Source of the DNA: Bryobacterales bacterium
GTDB lineage: Bacteria > Acidobacteriota > Terriglobia > Bryobacterales > Bryobacteraceae
Reading direction: 5' to 3'
Length of the DNA stretch: 48,183 bases
NCBI GenBank assembly: GCA_019261985.1
Contig: JAFAQY010000052.1
Span: forward strand, 1-48,183
Shown one piece after another: positions 1 to 7,661 of this stretch. Each line of letters begins with the position of its first letter. Position 1 is the stretch's first letter. Below the pieces are notes generated by a model, which saw nothing but the letters and a program-made list of their open reading frames with translations, made no database searches and was not told the DNA's origin. The position numbers and the translations under genes are program-made.

Positions 1-1
1 T

Positions 2-892
2 GCAATTCTGTTCACGATCTGTTTCGCCTCCCCATCATCGTTCGCGAACCTGATCCTGGCGAATGACCCAAACGATCCGACCGTTATTCTGGGCACTGCG
101 GGTAACTTTGCGGTCCTGGGAGTTGGAAACTCACTCGGCATTAGCGCTCCCATCGTTACCAATAACGGCGCCACGATCAACGGGAATGAGGGCATCGGAT
201 TTAATGGGCGTATCGATAACCTGGTCCCTTCGGTGATTAACGGGAACGTGGTCCAGTTTGCGCCCGGTCAAGTTTTCGGGGCAGGGACGATTACGGGCTC
301 CGTTACCACCGACCCTACGACCATGAACCAGGCCTTCATCGACGCGATCGTCGCTTCGTCGGCTGCCGCTGGTCTTGCTCCGACACAGACCTTCACGTTA
401 ACTGGGACTCCGCTGACGATCACGGGCAATGGCGGAATTAATGTCATTCAGTTGAACGGTAATATTACCAACTCCATTACGCTGGTTGGGACACCGACCG
501 ACTTTTTCGTCCTCAATGTCAACGGCGGGTTAACGTTGACCGGTTCGCAAGCACTTAGCGTTGTGGGTGTCCCGGTACAAAACGTCCTGTACAACTTTAC
601 CAGTGCCGGCCTGAACCTAACGAGCCAACTTAGCAATACCGTCCAAGGAACGCTACTGGCGAACAATAACAGCTTTATAGGCTTCGCCAACGCGAACGGC
701 GCGATCATCAGCAACAGGACCATCACGCTGACGCCGGGCGCCGTTATAAACCAGGATTCGTTCATTGGGTTCAGTGAAGAGCCTCCCCCTCCTCCTCCTC
801 CGGTCCCAGAACCGAGTTCGCTTTCGATGTTGGGCGGCGGCATCGCCGTCTTTTTCGGCCTGCTGCACCGCAGAGTGCGCCGCCGCAACTAA
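2..892 (+). CDS. Exported PEP-CTERM protein, ice-binding-like / choice-of-anchor A type (5' end outside window)
   Basis: The frame is open from base 2 to the TAA at 890-892, so the gene starts left of the window; the GTG at 233 is only an internal codon. The visible start is the hydrophobic core of a signal peptide ending near SSFA. It is followed by an ILGTAGNFAVLG segment and an IVTNNGATINGNEG segment, which resemble the N-terminus of DUF3494 ice-binding-like or choice-of-anchor A proteins. The VLYNFTSAG...VQGTLLANNNSF stretch resembles the second half of choice-of-anchor A domains. A poly-Pro linker leads to a classic PEP-CTERM tail: VPEPSS, a short membrane helix, then an Arg-rich end. 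Such tails are processed by exosortase, so the protein is probably sorted to the cell surface or the exopolysaccharide. The PEP-CTERM call is firm; the adhesion or matrix role is inference. Confidence 0.85.
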   Translation, partial: AILFTICFASPSSFANLILANDPNDPTVILGTAGNFAVLGVGNSLGISAPIVTNNGATINGNEGIGFNGRIDNLVPSVINGNVVQFAPGQVFGAGTITGSVTTDPTTMNQAFIDAIVASSAAAGLAPTQTFTLTGTPLTITGNGGINVIQLNGNITNSITLVGTPTDFFVLNVNGGLTLTGSQALSVVGVPVQNVLYNFTSAGLNLTSQLSNTVQGTLLANNNSFIGFANANGAIISNRTITLTPGAVINQDSFIGFSEEPPPPPPPVPEPSSLSMLGGGIAVFFGLLHRRVRRRN

Positions 893-930
893 GAACTTCA
901 CAGCACCTAATGCACAAGTGGAGCCCGCAT

Positions 931-980
931 GTGGGGCAGGCTTTAGCCGGGCTTTAGCCTGCGGCGGACTTCAGCCCCCC
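931..980. repeat. Intergenic hairpin repeat, copy 1 (GGCTTTAGCC type)
   Basis: It starts with the border GTGGGGCAGG and contains the self-complementary core GGCTTTAGCC at 939-948, a second GGCTTTAGCC-like core and a GACTTCAGCCC piece. It lies between the convergent PEP-CTERM and hemG genes. It shares border and core with the other copies listed in this window. Confidence 0.8.
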
Positions 981-1020
981 TGAGCGCGTGTGACGGTGAA
1001 TCGGTGCGTTCGGGTGCATT

Positions 1021-1602
1021 TCATACCGCGGCGGGTGAAATTAGCTGCTGCGCAAATTCGTCGACGAAACGATCCAAGGTCAGCCAGTCCGTATAGTCGT
1101 GATCGCGCGATGTGTCCGTGTCCGCATGCGCGTTTTTGGCCATGTACTTCATCACGAACCGCAGCAGCAGATTGTATTTCGTATAGAGCAACGCTCCGGC
1201 GACCGCTTTGACCCGCGCGGGCCGCCACTCCGTCTCCTCAAAAAACTTTTCGATCACTCGCTGTGTGTCGGCGGCGAAGCGCGCCCGTTCTTGCGGGCTC
1301 GACTCCGGCCGTTCGACACCCGCCTCACTCAGCGTGACGGAAATAAACGCGCTTGGGATCTTATCCAACTCCGAACGGCGATTCTTGACGAACTCAACCA
1401 TCTCGCTCGCGTGCTGGCCGTAGTGTACGGACGCGGCCAGAATGGCGGCCGAATAATGGCTCGGATCGAGAGGAGCGGCTTCGGCTCCGACGTTCTTCGC
1501 TTCTGCTTCAAAACCCCGTTCGTGCAGTTCGTTGGCGATATGGTCGGCGATGCGGCGCGTGTGGCCGCTTCGCGTTGCGTATAAAACTCCAATTGGCTTC
1601 AT
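1021..1602 (-). CDS. hemG: HemG-like flavodoxin, menaquinone-dependent protoporphyrinogen IX dehydrogenase family
   Basis: This 193-residue flavodoxin-fold protein matches HemG along its length. It has an FMN phosphate-binding loop ATRSGHT near residues 8-14, then AASVHYGQHASEMVEFV, PSAFISV and WRPARVKAVAGALLYTKYN, and ends with a TDT...YTDW motif. HemG oxidises protoporphyrinogen IX to protoporphyrin IX and passes electrons to quinones at the inner membrane. The ATG at 1602 is chosen because the family begins MKxIxVLYxTRxGxT there and AGGAG lies 8 bases upstream. An in-frame ATG at 1626 with its own AAGGAG would add eight residues. There are no heme genes beside it, so a more general flavodoxin role stays possible. 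Confidence 0.85.
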   Translation of the reverse strand: MKPIGVLYATRSGHTRRIADHIANELHERGFEAEAKNVGAEAAPLDPSHYSAAILAASVHYGQHASEMVEFVKNRRSELDKIPSAFISVTLSEAGVERPESSPQERARFAADTQRVIEKFFEETEWRPARVKAVAGALLYTKYNLLLRFVMKYMAKNAHADTDTSRDHDYTDWLTLDRFVDEFAQQLISPAAV

Positions 1603-1804
1603 AACGCCATCTCCTACAGCCATCATCGCTCCTTCGGATGCGGCTCACCGGCGGTAAATACGTCCGGTTCGATGTTATGGGAGCAGCTTGAGGTCCGTGC
1701 GACCCAGCGCAGGTGAACCGGTGAGGTTAAAGACGTTCCAATGGTGTCATGTCTGCGGGCGTGCGCGAAATCGCGCAGCAGATTGCGTGGATTTGCGTGT
1801 GCCG

Positions 1805-2254
1805 CTACTGCTTTACGTCCACGCCAGGGCGCGGAACTTCGTAGGGAGCCCCGGTGTCGCCGGAAGATCCAAGGAACAGCTTCTGCCCGTTCGGCAACGT
1901 AAGGTCCCGGCCGTTGGCGCGACGCGTGCCGTCCTTGGCCTGATAACCGTCGACAACGATCTTCTGACCCGTCTTCAAAGTTTCGCGCGTGATGCCGCGG
2001 CGAAGCAGAATGTTCGGGCTGCCGGCTTCAATCGCCCAGTTCTCCACCGTTCCATCGGGCTGTTTCACATCCACGTGAATCCAACTGTGGGGGTTGATCA
2101 GCTCCACTCTGGTCACGGTGGCATCCGCGAAGTGAATAGGCTTCTTATCGTCGAACTCCGCCGCGAAGGCGTGGTGCGCGCGCGCGGGCGTGGTCAAAAC
2201 AAGCAGAGTTATTCCAGCTATGATTCCGGTCCCAACGGCAAAGTTGGCTCGCAT
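1805..2254 (-). CDS. Exported DUF6152 family protein
   Basis: This 149-residue protein has a signal peptide ending near ARA. The mature part starts HHAFAAEFD, the hallmark of DUF6152. The conserved VTRVELINPHSWIHVDV, EAGSPNILLRRG and DGTRRANGRDLTLPNG blocks follow. AAGGAG lies about 11 bases before the ATG. The biochemical role is unknown. It sits 124 bp downstream of, and on the same strand as, the gene at 2379-3359. These two exported families often occur together in acidobacteria and gammaproteobacteria (from memory, not checked), so a shared operon is likely. Confidence 0.85.
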   Translation of the reverse strand: MRANFAVGTGIIAGITLLVLTTPARAHHAFAAEFDDKKPIHFADATVTRVELINPHSWIHVDVKQPDGTVENWAIEAGSPNILLRRGITRETLKTGQKIVVDGYQAKDGTRRANGRDLTLPNGQKLFLGSSGDTGAPYEVPRPGVDVKQ

Positions 2255-2378
2255 ACAATTGCTCTCTCCTTGAAGCGCACACCGGCGGCCGGGTGTTGCG
2301 CTCTCGATTTTTTAGCATCTCACAATTCGAGCGGCTTTCGATACCGGCGTCCTGCTCGCGGCCGCTAAGGGCGGGCGA

Positions 2379-3359
2379 TTATTTCTGTGCCGGCGGGTTA
2401 CCCGAGACGTACCGCTCGTAAACCTCCTCGCCCGGAGGAATCTTGCGGGTGATGTCCACGTTCATGGTCTTGCCTTCCCAGTGCTTCACGAGCTGGTTCT
2501 TGCGCAAATGTCCGTACAAGGTTTCCTCCACCATCTCCACGCAGCGGAAGTCCGTGAGTTGCGCGTTCGGCTCCAGACGGCGGTATAGCGGCATGCTGAT
2601 CTTCCAAGGCCGCGTGAACACCTGCGGATCTTCCATCGTGGCTTCATAGCGAATGGCATCGCGGCTCATCGGTGTGTAGCGCTCGGTGACATGCAGGGCG
2701 TCGCTATGGAAATTCCCGGCGCGGTCGAACCAGGTAGCGTCGGTGAGATTGGAGACGTCCACCACCAGCGTGTCGCCTTCCCAGCGGCCGATGGAATAGC
2801 CCATATACGCGACGTTCGGATATGCGTCCATTTTGTTCAGATGAATCGTACGCCGCGCATTCGCGAATTCAAAGACCATCTGGATTTTAGTCGCGCCCTG
2901 AACGATCTGGAACGGGTGGGGCATGTACATGCCGCGAGGCACACCCGGCTGGAAGCACTTGATTTCGGGATCGCGATCGATCCAGTGCTCCTGGTTTTCC
3001 TTCTTTCGAGCGGCGGCCCACGGTTGATACGGGATGACGTCGCCGTCGACGACTCCCATACCGCCCGGAACCCATCCCAACGAGCCCAAGGCCACAACGG
3101 GAGCGGCCAGGACGATCGAATTCGGAGTGACGCCCGGTTGGCCGACCATCGGACGCGCCTCGTGATTTTGCAAGTCCCAATTCGCGGTGTTGTTCGCTTC
3201 CCAAATGCCGTTAAAATCCGGCTTGCCGCCAAGGCGCGGCAAGGTGTCCGGACCAGCGGCGCTGGCCGGGCGGGCGCTTTGTGTTACCACCGAGAAAATG
3301 CCGGCGGTGATCGCGGCTGCCGTTACCGCTAGCGCGCAGCCTTTACCGAAAAATCGCAT
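2379..3359 (-). CDS. Exported protein of unknown function, GYSIGRWEGDT family (copy 1)
   Basis: This 326-residue protein has a signal peptide (MRFFGKGCALAVTAAA, cleavage near ASA). The start is the ATG at 3359, preceded by GGAAGG 8 bases upstream; the open frame to 3620 lacks a signal peptide and overlaps the divergent gene's leader. The mature protein begins LPRLGGKPDFNGIWEANN. Its C-terminal half holds AYMGYSIGRWEGDTLVVDV, HVTERYT and EDPQVFTRPW, all shared with the gene at 38220-39086. This family is common in acidobacterial secretomes and has no known reaction. It is probably cotranscribed with the DUF6152 gene downstream. Confidence 0.7.
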   Translation of the reverse strand: MRFFGKGCALAVTAAAITAGIFSVVTQSARPASAAGPDTLPRLGGKPDFNGIWEANNTANWDLQNHEARPMVGQPGVTPNSIVLAAPVVALGSLGWVPGGMGVVDGDVIPYQPWAAARKKENQEHWIDRDPEIKCFQPGVPRGMYMPHPFQIVQGATKIQMVFEFANARRTIHLNKMDAYPNVAYMGYSIGRWEGDTLVVDVSNLTDATWFDRAGNFHSDALHVTERYTPMSRDAIRYEATMEDPQVFTRPWKISMPLYRRLEPNAQLTDFRCVEMVEETLYGHLRKNQLVKHWEGKTMNVDITRKIPPGEEVYERYVSGNPPAQK

Positions 3360-3471
3360 TTGCGAGACCTTCCTGCTCCGCTGCGGAACCCGCCGCCCGA
3401 GGAGCTCAACAAGAGATTGTATTCTAGGCACAGGCCACCCTGCGGATCCGGGAACGTCCGTCGTCGTTCCG

Positions 3472-3936
3472 GTGGATGGCCTTCGGCTCACTCGCTTGCG
3501 GATTGCCGCCATCATCGCCTTCACTGTTCTGGCCGGTTGCGCCGCGCCTTCTCGCGTTGACGGCGATCCCACGAAGGAGCGCTGGTATCCGGAGGCGGTC
3601 CAGCAGCTCGCGGCCATCAACCGGCAAGCCGAGGCGTTGTTCGAGAAAGGCGAATCCGATAAAGCCGCTGCGCTGATTCAGCAAGGGCAATCGCTCCAGA
3701 GCCGTTTACTCGCGGCGCCGCGGCCCACTTTGGAAGCGGCCGAAGCCGCATCCGATTTGGACGACCTTTACGGACGCATGCTGCTCTCCAACCGGCATTA
3801 CGGCTGGGCGCGATTGTTCTTCCAGAAGAATGTGGCGCGATGGAAGCACTGGAATCCTCAGACCGCGGAGACCAAGAAGCGGCTGGACCAGGCGAACGCG
3901 GAGATCGCGGAATGCGATCGCCATATTGGAGAATAA
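3472..3936 (+). CDS. Small helical lipoprotein of unknown function
   Basis: About 154 residues. A short N-terminus with two arginines and a hydrophobic stretch ends in a lipobox, LAGC, so it is probably lipid-anchored. The rest is helical, with EAVQQLAAINRQAEALFEKGE and a charged C-terminal coil. The middle (DLDDLYGRMLLSNRHYGWARLFFQKNV) looks like one or two TPR-type helices. The start is uncertain: GTG at 3472 gives a normal lipoprotein leader, TTG at 3496 gives a shorter one, and neither has a good Shine-Dalgarno. The same frame is open back to 3187, but that part overlaps the divergent gene. No family is recognised. Confidence 0.6.
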   Translation: MDGLRLTRLRIAAIIAFTVLAGCAAPSRVDGDPTKERWYPEAVQQLAAINRQAEALFEKGESDKAAALIQQGQSLQSRLLAAPRPTLEAAEAASDLDDLYGRMLLSNRHYGWARLFFQKNVARWKHWNPQTAETKKRLDQANAEIAECDRHIGE

Positions 3937-3959
3937 TTCGTTTGCGGGCGGGTGTGGCG

Positions 3960-4338
3960 TTATGGCCGGGGCTTTTGTTCGAGGGCGCGAACGCGGTCCT
4001 GCAGCTCGGCGATCGTCTTGTCCCGGTCATGGATCAGCCCCTCGATTCGCTCGATCGCCTTTGTAAATCCGGCAATGGAGATGGTACCTGCAGTGATCGA
4101 GGTGGAATGCCGCCGCGTGACCTGTTCGATGCGCTGAAAGTTGCTGCGCGTTTCCTCGCGGAACTGGTGCAGTTCCTGTGATTGGCTTTCGATTAACTGA
4201 ACGAGCGTCCGAATATCGCTACGAATCTCCGAACGGAACTGATCAAAATGGCTGGTGAAACAGATCAAACGCTTGGCGAAGCACATTCACGTCTTGCTTG
4301 GTCACTTCGCGATTACCATTAGAATTGTTTTCAGGCAT
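3960..4338 (-). pseudogene. Frameshifted small coiled-coil gene
   Basis: Two frames join to make one plausible protein. Frame one starts at the ATG at 4338 (MPENNSNGNREVTKQDVNVL) and runs to a TGA at 4245-4243 just after FDLFHQPF. Frame two, open from 4286 to 3960, continues DQFRSEIRSDIRTLVQLIE and a long coiled coil (EETRSNFQRIEQ, IERIEGLIHDRD, LQDRVRALEQK). Removing one T from the TTTT run at 4248-4245 fuses them into HQPFDQFRSEI. It is either a true frameshift or a sequencing error in that run. An ATG at 4286 could still start a 108-residue product from the second frame alone. No family is recognised. Confidence 0.6.
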
Positions 4339-4456
4339 GAGGTGTCTTTTGCAAACGACCACTCAGGGCCGTTGCGATATTGCGACGATGCCGCAGCGCG
4401 TTGTTCCTCAGTGTAACAATCCACGCCCGCGGTTTTCGTCGTGCATTGAACGGTCG

Positions 4457-5911
4457 CTATTTCCCGCCTTTCGGCGGCAGCAACTCGGCCCGCAACCGCT
4501 TCGCGTCGCTCTCGGTCAATAGGCGGTCCTTGACCATCTTGTCAATCGACTGCGCGATTTTGTTTGCTTCCGCTTTCTGGTCGGGATACAAAGTTTTCAG
4601 CCGCGCGGAATCGAAAGGCATCGAATGGCCGAGCTCGGCGCAGGTGCCGGGACCGGGGCTGGTGGTGAAATACGTCGCGTTTGGAACGTCGACAAATGGA
4701 CTGCGCACGCCGCCGATTCCGTTTCCGAATTCGTCCAGCACAACCGCGCCGTCCTTTACCTGAATGCGTTCCGCTTTCGGCGGCGCAATCCCTTTTGCGA
4801 CCCAGTTATGCAGATTCAGAACGGCGGCATCATACGAGTACTTCAGCAGCGGGTTGCCGCCGAGTGGAATATCGGGGTCGCACTTCGCGTTGAACGGCCA
4901 GTCCGGAGTTCCTTGCGCGGCTCCCACGGCGGCGATTTGATCCGCGAACGACGGCAGAGCCGAATACGGATACTTCTCAATGTGAGCAACCCCCGCGATT
5001 TCATACAACCTGTAACGGCCGTTGGGATCGTCGCTATCGGGATGCCGCGAAGCGATATTGGCGATCAGCTCCCCTTGCGCGACAACGGCCACTATCGGCA
5101 CATTCGTTGGCGTGACCACGCGGCGCGGATCGCCCTGCGCGGGCGCTTGCGCGCACTGATTGATTCTCACCGCGCCCGCGGGATTCTTGATCAAATAGCC
5201 GTCATAGGCGGGTTTGCCGTCCGCGAGTTGGGCATGCGGATGAATCGCGTTGATATACGTTACGATGTCGCCCGCTTGCGTGGTCATGAACAGCCGCTCC
5301 ACTTTGAGTCCCGCCGGAGGCTGAGCCTTCAGAGCGGCGGCTACCTGGCTCAGCATGTCCCAGCGCAAACCCTCTTCCTGATCGGGCGCCGCGTTCTTTC
5401 CGTTTGCCGCGCACGCGCCCGGGTTCGGATTCGCGAACGACACTGCCGCGTAGCGGTTTGGATTGAACTTTTTCAACCCTTGAATGGCCCCCGGCAAAGT
5501 AACCCCCGCCCACGCATCGCCGTGCTCAATTAAATGATCGTGAGTGTAGCCCCACATCATCGGCCAATCGAAACGCCGCGCGGTATTCATCAATTCGACG
5601 ACCACCGTTCCGCTGAATCGGGAGGGATTTACGGGGTGGCGCACGAGGATGCGCGTCGCGTAGGGAGCATTCGGAGTCTTCACCGTGAGCGATCCGTCCG
5701 GCGCCCAGTCGTAGACGTTGGCTGTTCCGCTGATGATGAACTCGGTCTCGGCATAGCCGAGCTTTTGCAAATCCAGCGGCTGCAAATCGTGACTGGCGGT
5801 GTTCATTGGATATGAGTCCGCCGTCACCGGCAGCTGCGTGATCTTCGGCACGGGAACCGTTTCGGCCCAGGCGAATGCGGAAATCAAGATGGTGCAAAGG
5901 GCGGTTTTCAT
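4457..5911 (-). CDS. Exported alpha/beta hydrolase, Abhydrolase_10 family (copy 1, Thr at nucleophile position)
   Basis: 484 residues with a signal peptide ending near AWA. It matches the alpha/beta hydrolase domain family Abhydrolase_10: early YAETEFIISGTANVYDW, ATRILVRHPVNPSRFSGTVVVE, TYINAIHPHAQL, VPIVAVVAQGE, YEIAGVAHIEK (likely catalytic His) and a C-terminal lid-like region. At the expected nucleophile elbow the sequence reads MTTQAGD, with Thr211 where members usually have Ser, so activity is doubtful. The substrate is unknown. AGGAGG lies just before the ATG, overlapping the end of the upstream propeller gene's message. The gene follows that propeller with a 9-bp gap, so the two form an operon. 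A paralogue lies at 40665-42152. Confidence 0.8.
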   Translation of the reverse strand: MKTALCTILISAFAWAETVPVPKITQLPVTADSYPMNTASHDLQPLDLQKLGYAETEFIISGTANVYDWAPDGSLTVKTPNAPYATRILVRHPVNPSRFSGTVVVELMNTARRFDWPMMWGYTHDHLIEHGDAWAGVTLPGAIQGLKKFNPNRYAAVSFANPNPGACAANGKNAAPDQEEGLRWDMLSQVAAALKAQPPAGLKVERLFMTTQAGDIVTYINAIHPHAQLADGKPAYDGYLIKNPAGAVRINQCAQAPAQGDPRRVVTPTNVPIVAVVAQGELIANIASRHPDSDDPNGRYRLYEIAGVAHIEKYPYSALPSFADQIAAVGAAQGTPDWPFNAKCDPDIPLGGNPLLKYSYDAAVLNLHNWVAKGIAPPKAERIQVKDGAVVLDEFGNGIGGVRSPFVDVPNATYFTTSPGPGTCAELGHSMPFDSARLKTLYPDQKAEANKIAQSIDKMVKDRLLTESDAKRLRAELLPPKGGK

Positions 5912-5920
5912 GTTTGCCTC

Positions 5921-6940
5921 CTAGTAATACGACAGCGTCTCGATGCCCGTGCCTGCCTTGAAGGTCGACGAAATCTTGCCCGCCTTCAAATCCACCACGG
6001 AAACGGTTCCGTCTCCATGGTTGGCCACCAGCAGCGTATTTCCATCCGCCGACACGGCGAAGCCCATCGGGTCCTTGCCGACGGTCAGCACGGTCTGCTT
6101 GCCGTGAGGATCGTTCACATTGATGATATGGACCAGGGCTGGATTTTCGCTGCACACAACCAGTTTTGAGCCATCCGGGGTGAAATACGGTTTATAAACT
6201 CCGCGCGTGCTGTTTTCGAGCGCGATCGTGGTTGCAACAGTATCCGTTTTCGTGTCGATTACCAGCAGTTTCGGCTCGCTATTGTCCGCGACAATGACGT
6301 ACTTTCCGTCCGGCGACGCGACAATCCCCTGGGTGCCGTTCGGGGCCGGGACCTTGCCCACCATCTTGTTGGTTTTCAGATCGAGCACGCTCACGAACAG
6401 CCGGTCGGTTTTATTCGCCACATAAAGCTTACTCGCATCCGGGAGCACGGCGATCCAATGGCCGGTGCCTTCGGTATCGATCGCATTCTTGATCTTGCGC
6501 GTCTTAGTATCGATGACCAGCACTTTGCGGCTCAGGTCGCAGGCGACGTAGATGGTGCTGCCGGTCGAGTCAATCTGGATCCCGTGGGGCGCGATATACG
6601 GCGAGATATCGATGATCTGGTCCACCTTGCGATTGACCAGATCCACCACGGCGATGGTATGCCCTGGATTCGCGTTCCTGCCATAGATGCCATCGCCATA
6701 AACGGGAATGTACGCGGTTTTGTGATCGGGCGAGACGACGAAATCGTGCGGCGCAACGCCAACGTCGACGCTCGAAATCTCTTTGAACGTAGACGGGTCG
6801 AGAAAACGGACCTGCCGGCCCATTTTGTCGATGAGCAGCAATCCCGAATTACCGGTCGGACTGTTTTGATTTAGGCTAGCCGCGAGACTGGAGCCCGCGG
6901 CGGCCAGTGCCAATACAAACGCGGATATGGTCCTGAGCAT
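5921..6940 (-). CDS. Exported YncE-type beta-propeller protein
   Basis: 339 residues with a signal peptide ending near LAA. It consists of about seven repeated blades of the YncE / cytochrome d1-like kind: FLDPSTFKEISSVDVG, TIAVVDLVNRKVDQII, VLVIDTKTRKIKNAI, VSVLDLKTNKMVGKV, LLVIDTKTDTVATTI and SVVDLKAGKISS, each with an SPDGKYVIVAD or DASKLYVAN strand pair. No heme CxxCH is present, so it is not a cytochrome d1 enzyme. Such proteins bind ligands or partners in the periplasm; the ligand is unknown. It is the first gene of a pair with the Abhydrolase_10 gene. A TATCAT box lies about 12 bases before the ATG, and a hairpin repeat lies further upstream. Confidence 0.8.
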   Translation of the reverse strand: MLRTISAFVLALAAAGSSLAASLNQNSPTGNSGLLLIDKMGRQVRFLDPSTFKEISSVDVGVAPHDFVVSPDHKTAYIPVYGDGIYGRNANPGHTIAVVDLVNRKVDQIIDISPYIAPHGIQIDSTGSTIYVACDLSRKVLVIDTKTRKIKNAIDTEGTGHWIAVLPDASKLYVANKTDRLFVSVLDLKTNKMVGKVPAPNGTQGIVASPDGKYVIVADNSEPKLLVIDTKTDTVATTIALENSTRGVYKPYFTPDGSKLVVCSENPALVHIINVNDPHGKQTVLTVGKDPMGFAVSADGNTLLVANHGDGTVSVVDLKAGKISSTFKAGTGIETLSYY

Positions 6941-6970
6941 AGAAACATGATACAGCCGAGCCTCGTGGGC

Positions 6971-7005
6971 CCGGTTGCCAACCGGCGGCCGATTGCCAAT
7001 CGGCC
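6971..7005. repeat. Intergenic hairpin repeat, copy 2 (TTGCCAA type)
   Basis: Two hairpins stand in tandem: CCGGTT-GCC-AACCGG at 6971-6985 and GGCCGATT-GCC-AATCGGCC at 6987-7005. Arms are perfectly complementary. The second is nearly identical to the core at 23701-23719. It lies between the divergent propeller gene and the gene at 7054. Confidence 0.85.
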
Positions 7006-7053
7006 TTTGGGAGCGGATTGCCTAAACCCAAGGTATGCTAGAGCAATCCGTCT

Positions 7054-7560
7054 ATGCAATTAAATCTGAACAGCCTACGCGCCCAGATTGAAGAGCACCT
7101 CGAGTCGCGCGGAATCGTCGTGTTTCCGAGCCTGCCGCGCGCGGGCGATATCGGGGCGACCGTGCATTGGGACACCACGCGCAACCCCGACTTTAAAGCT
7201 TTTGTCGCGGCGGCCGAAGCGGCCGGTGTGCGGATGATGACTCTGTTCGCCCGCGAATTGGAAGACGACCTGATTGAAGACACATTGGAGCAGCTTGGCT
7301 CTTTGAATTTCGACCGCGACGAGCGCCGCGTGATGGAATCGCGGCTCCGCGAAATGCGCGCGTATGCCGGGTTCACTTGCGAGATTGAGCTTTCCTTTGA
7401 TCAGGGGGCTCGCGTCTTCGTGTTCGATCTTCAGACGGAATGGTTCTCCGATCTGAACGATTTGATCGACCAAATCGAGGATCTGTATGACACGGAGGAC
7501 CACGGCGAAGATGAGGATGATGACCTTCCGTTCGGCGGCCGGTACTTGCCGCGGAACTGA
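7054..7560 (+). CDS. Small acidic cytoplasmic protein of unknown function
   Basis: 168 residues, no signal peptide and no membrane segment. The N-terminal part mixes helices and strands (LRAQIEEHLESRGIVVFPSL, DPDF-like and GVRMMTLFARELED). The middle is a charged helix (DRDERRVMESRLREMRA) followed by EIELSFDQGARVFVFDLQTEW. The C-terminus is very acidic (DLYDTEDHGEDEDDD). I do not recognise the family. A hairpin repeat and then recJ follow on the same strand, 101 bp downstream. The ATG has no clear Shine-Dalgarno. Confidence 0.65.
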   Translation: MQLNLNSLRAQIEEHLESRGIVVFPSLPRAGDIGATVHWDTTRNPDFKAFVAAAEAAGVRMMTLFARELEDDLIEDTLEQLGSLNFDRDERRVMESRLREMRAYAGFTCEIELSFDQGARVFVFDLQTEWFSDLNDLIDQIEDLYDTEDHGEDEDDDLPFGGRYLPRN

Positions 7561-7617
7561 GGCGGCCATGCGCTTGCTGCCAACCGTGCTGTTCGGGTTT
7601 GGACGAAAGCTTGGAAG

Positions 7618-7657
7618 GCGGGTTGGCAACCCGCCGCAGGTTGGCAACCTGCCCCAC
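7618..7657. repeat. Intergenic hairpin repeat, copy 3, just upstream of recJ
   Basis: GCGGGTT-GGC-AACCCGC at 7618-7634 is followed by GCAGGTTGGCAACCTGC at 7635-7651 and the border CCTGCCCCAC. The border ends only 5 bases before the recJ GTG, so the repeat occupies the place of the ribosome-binding region. Confidence 0.85.
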
Positions 7658-7661
7658 TAGC

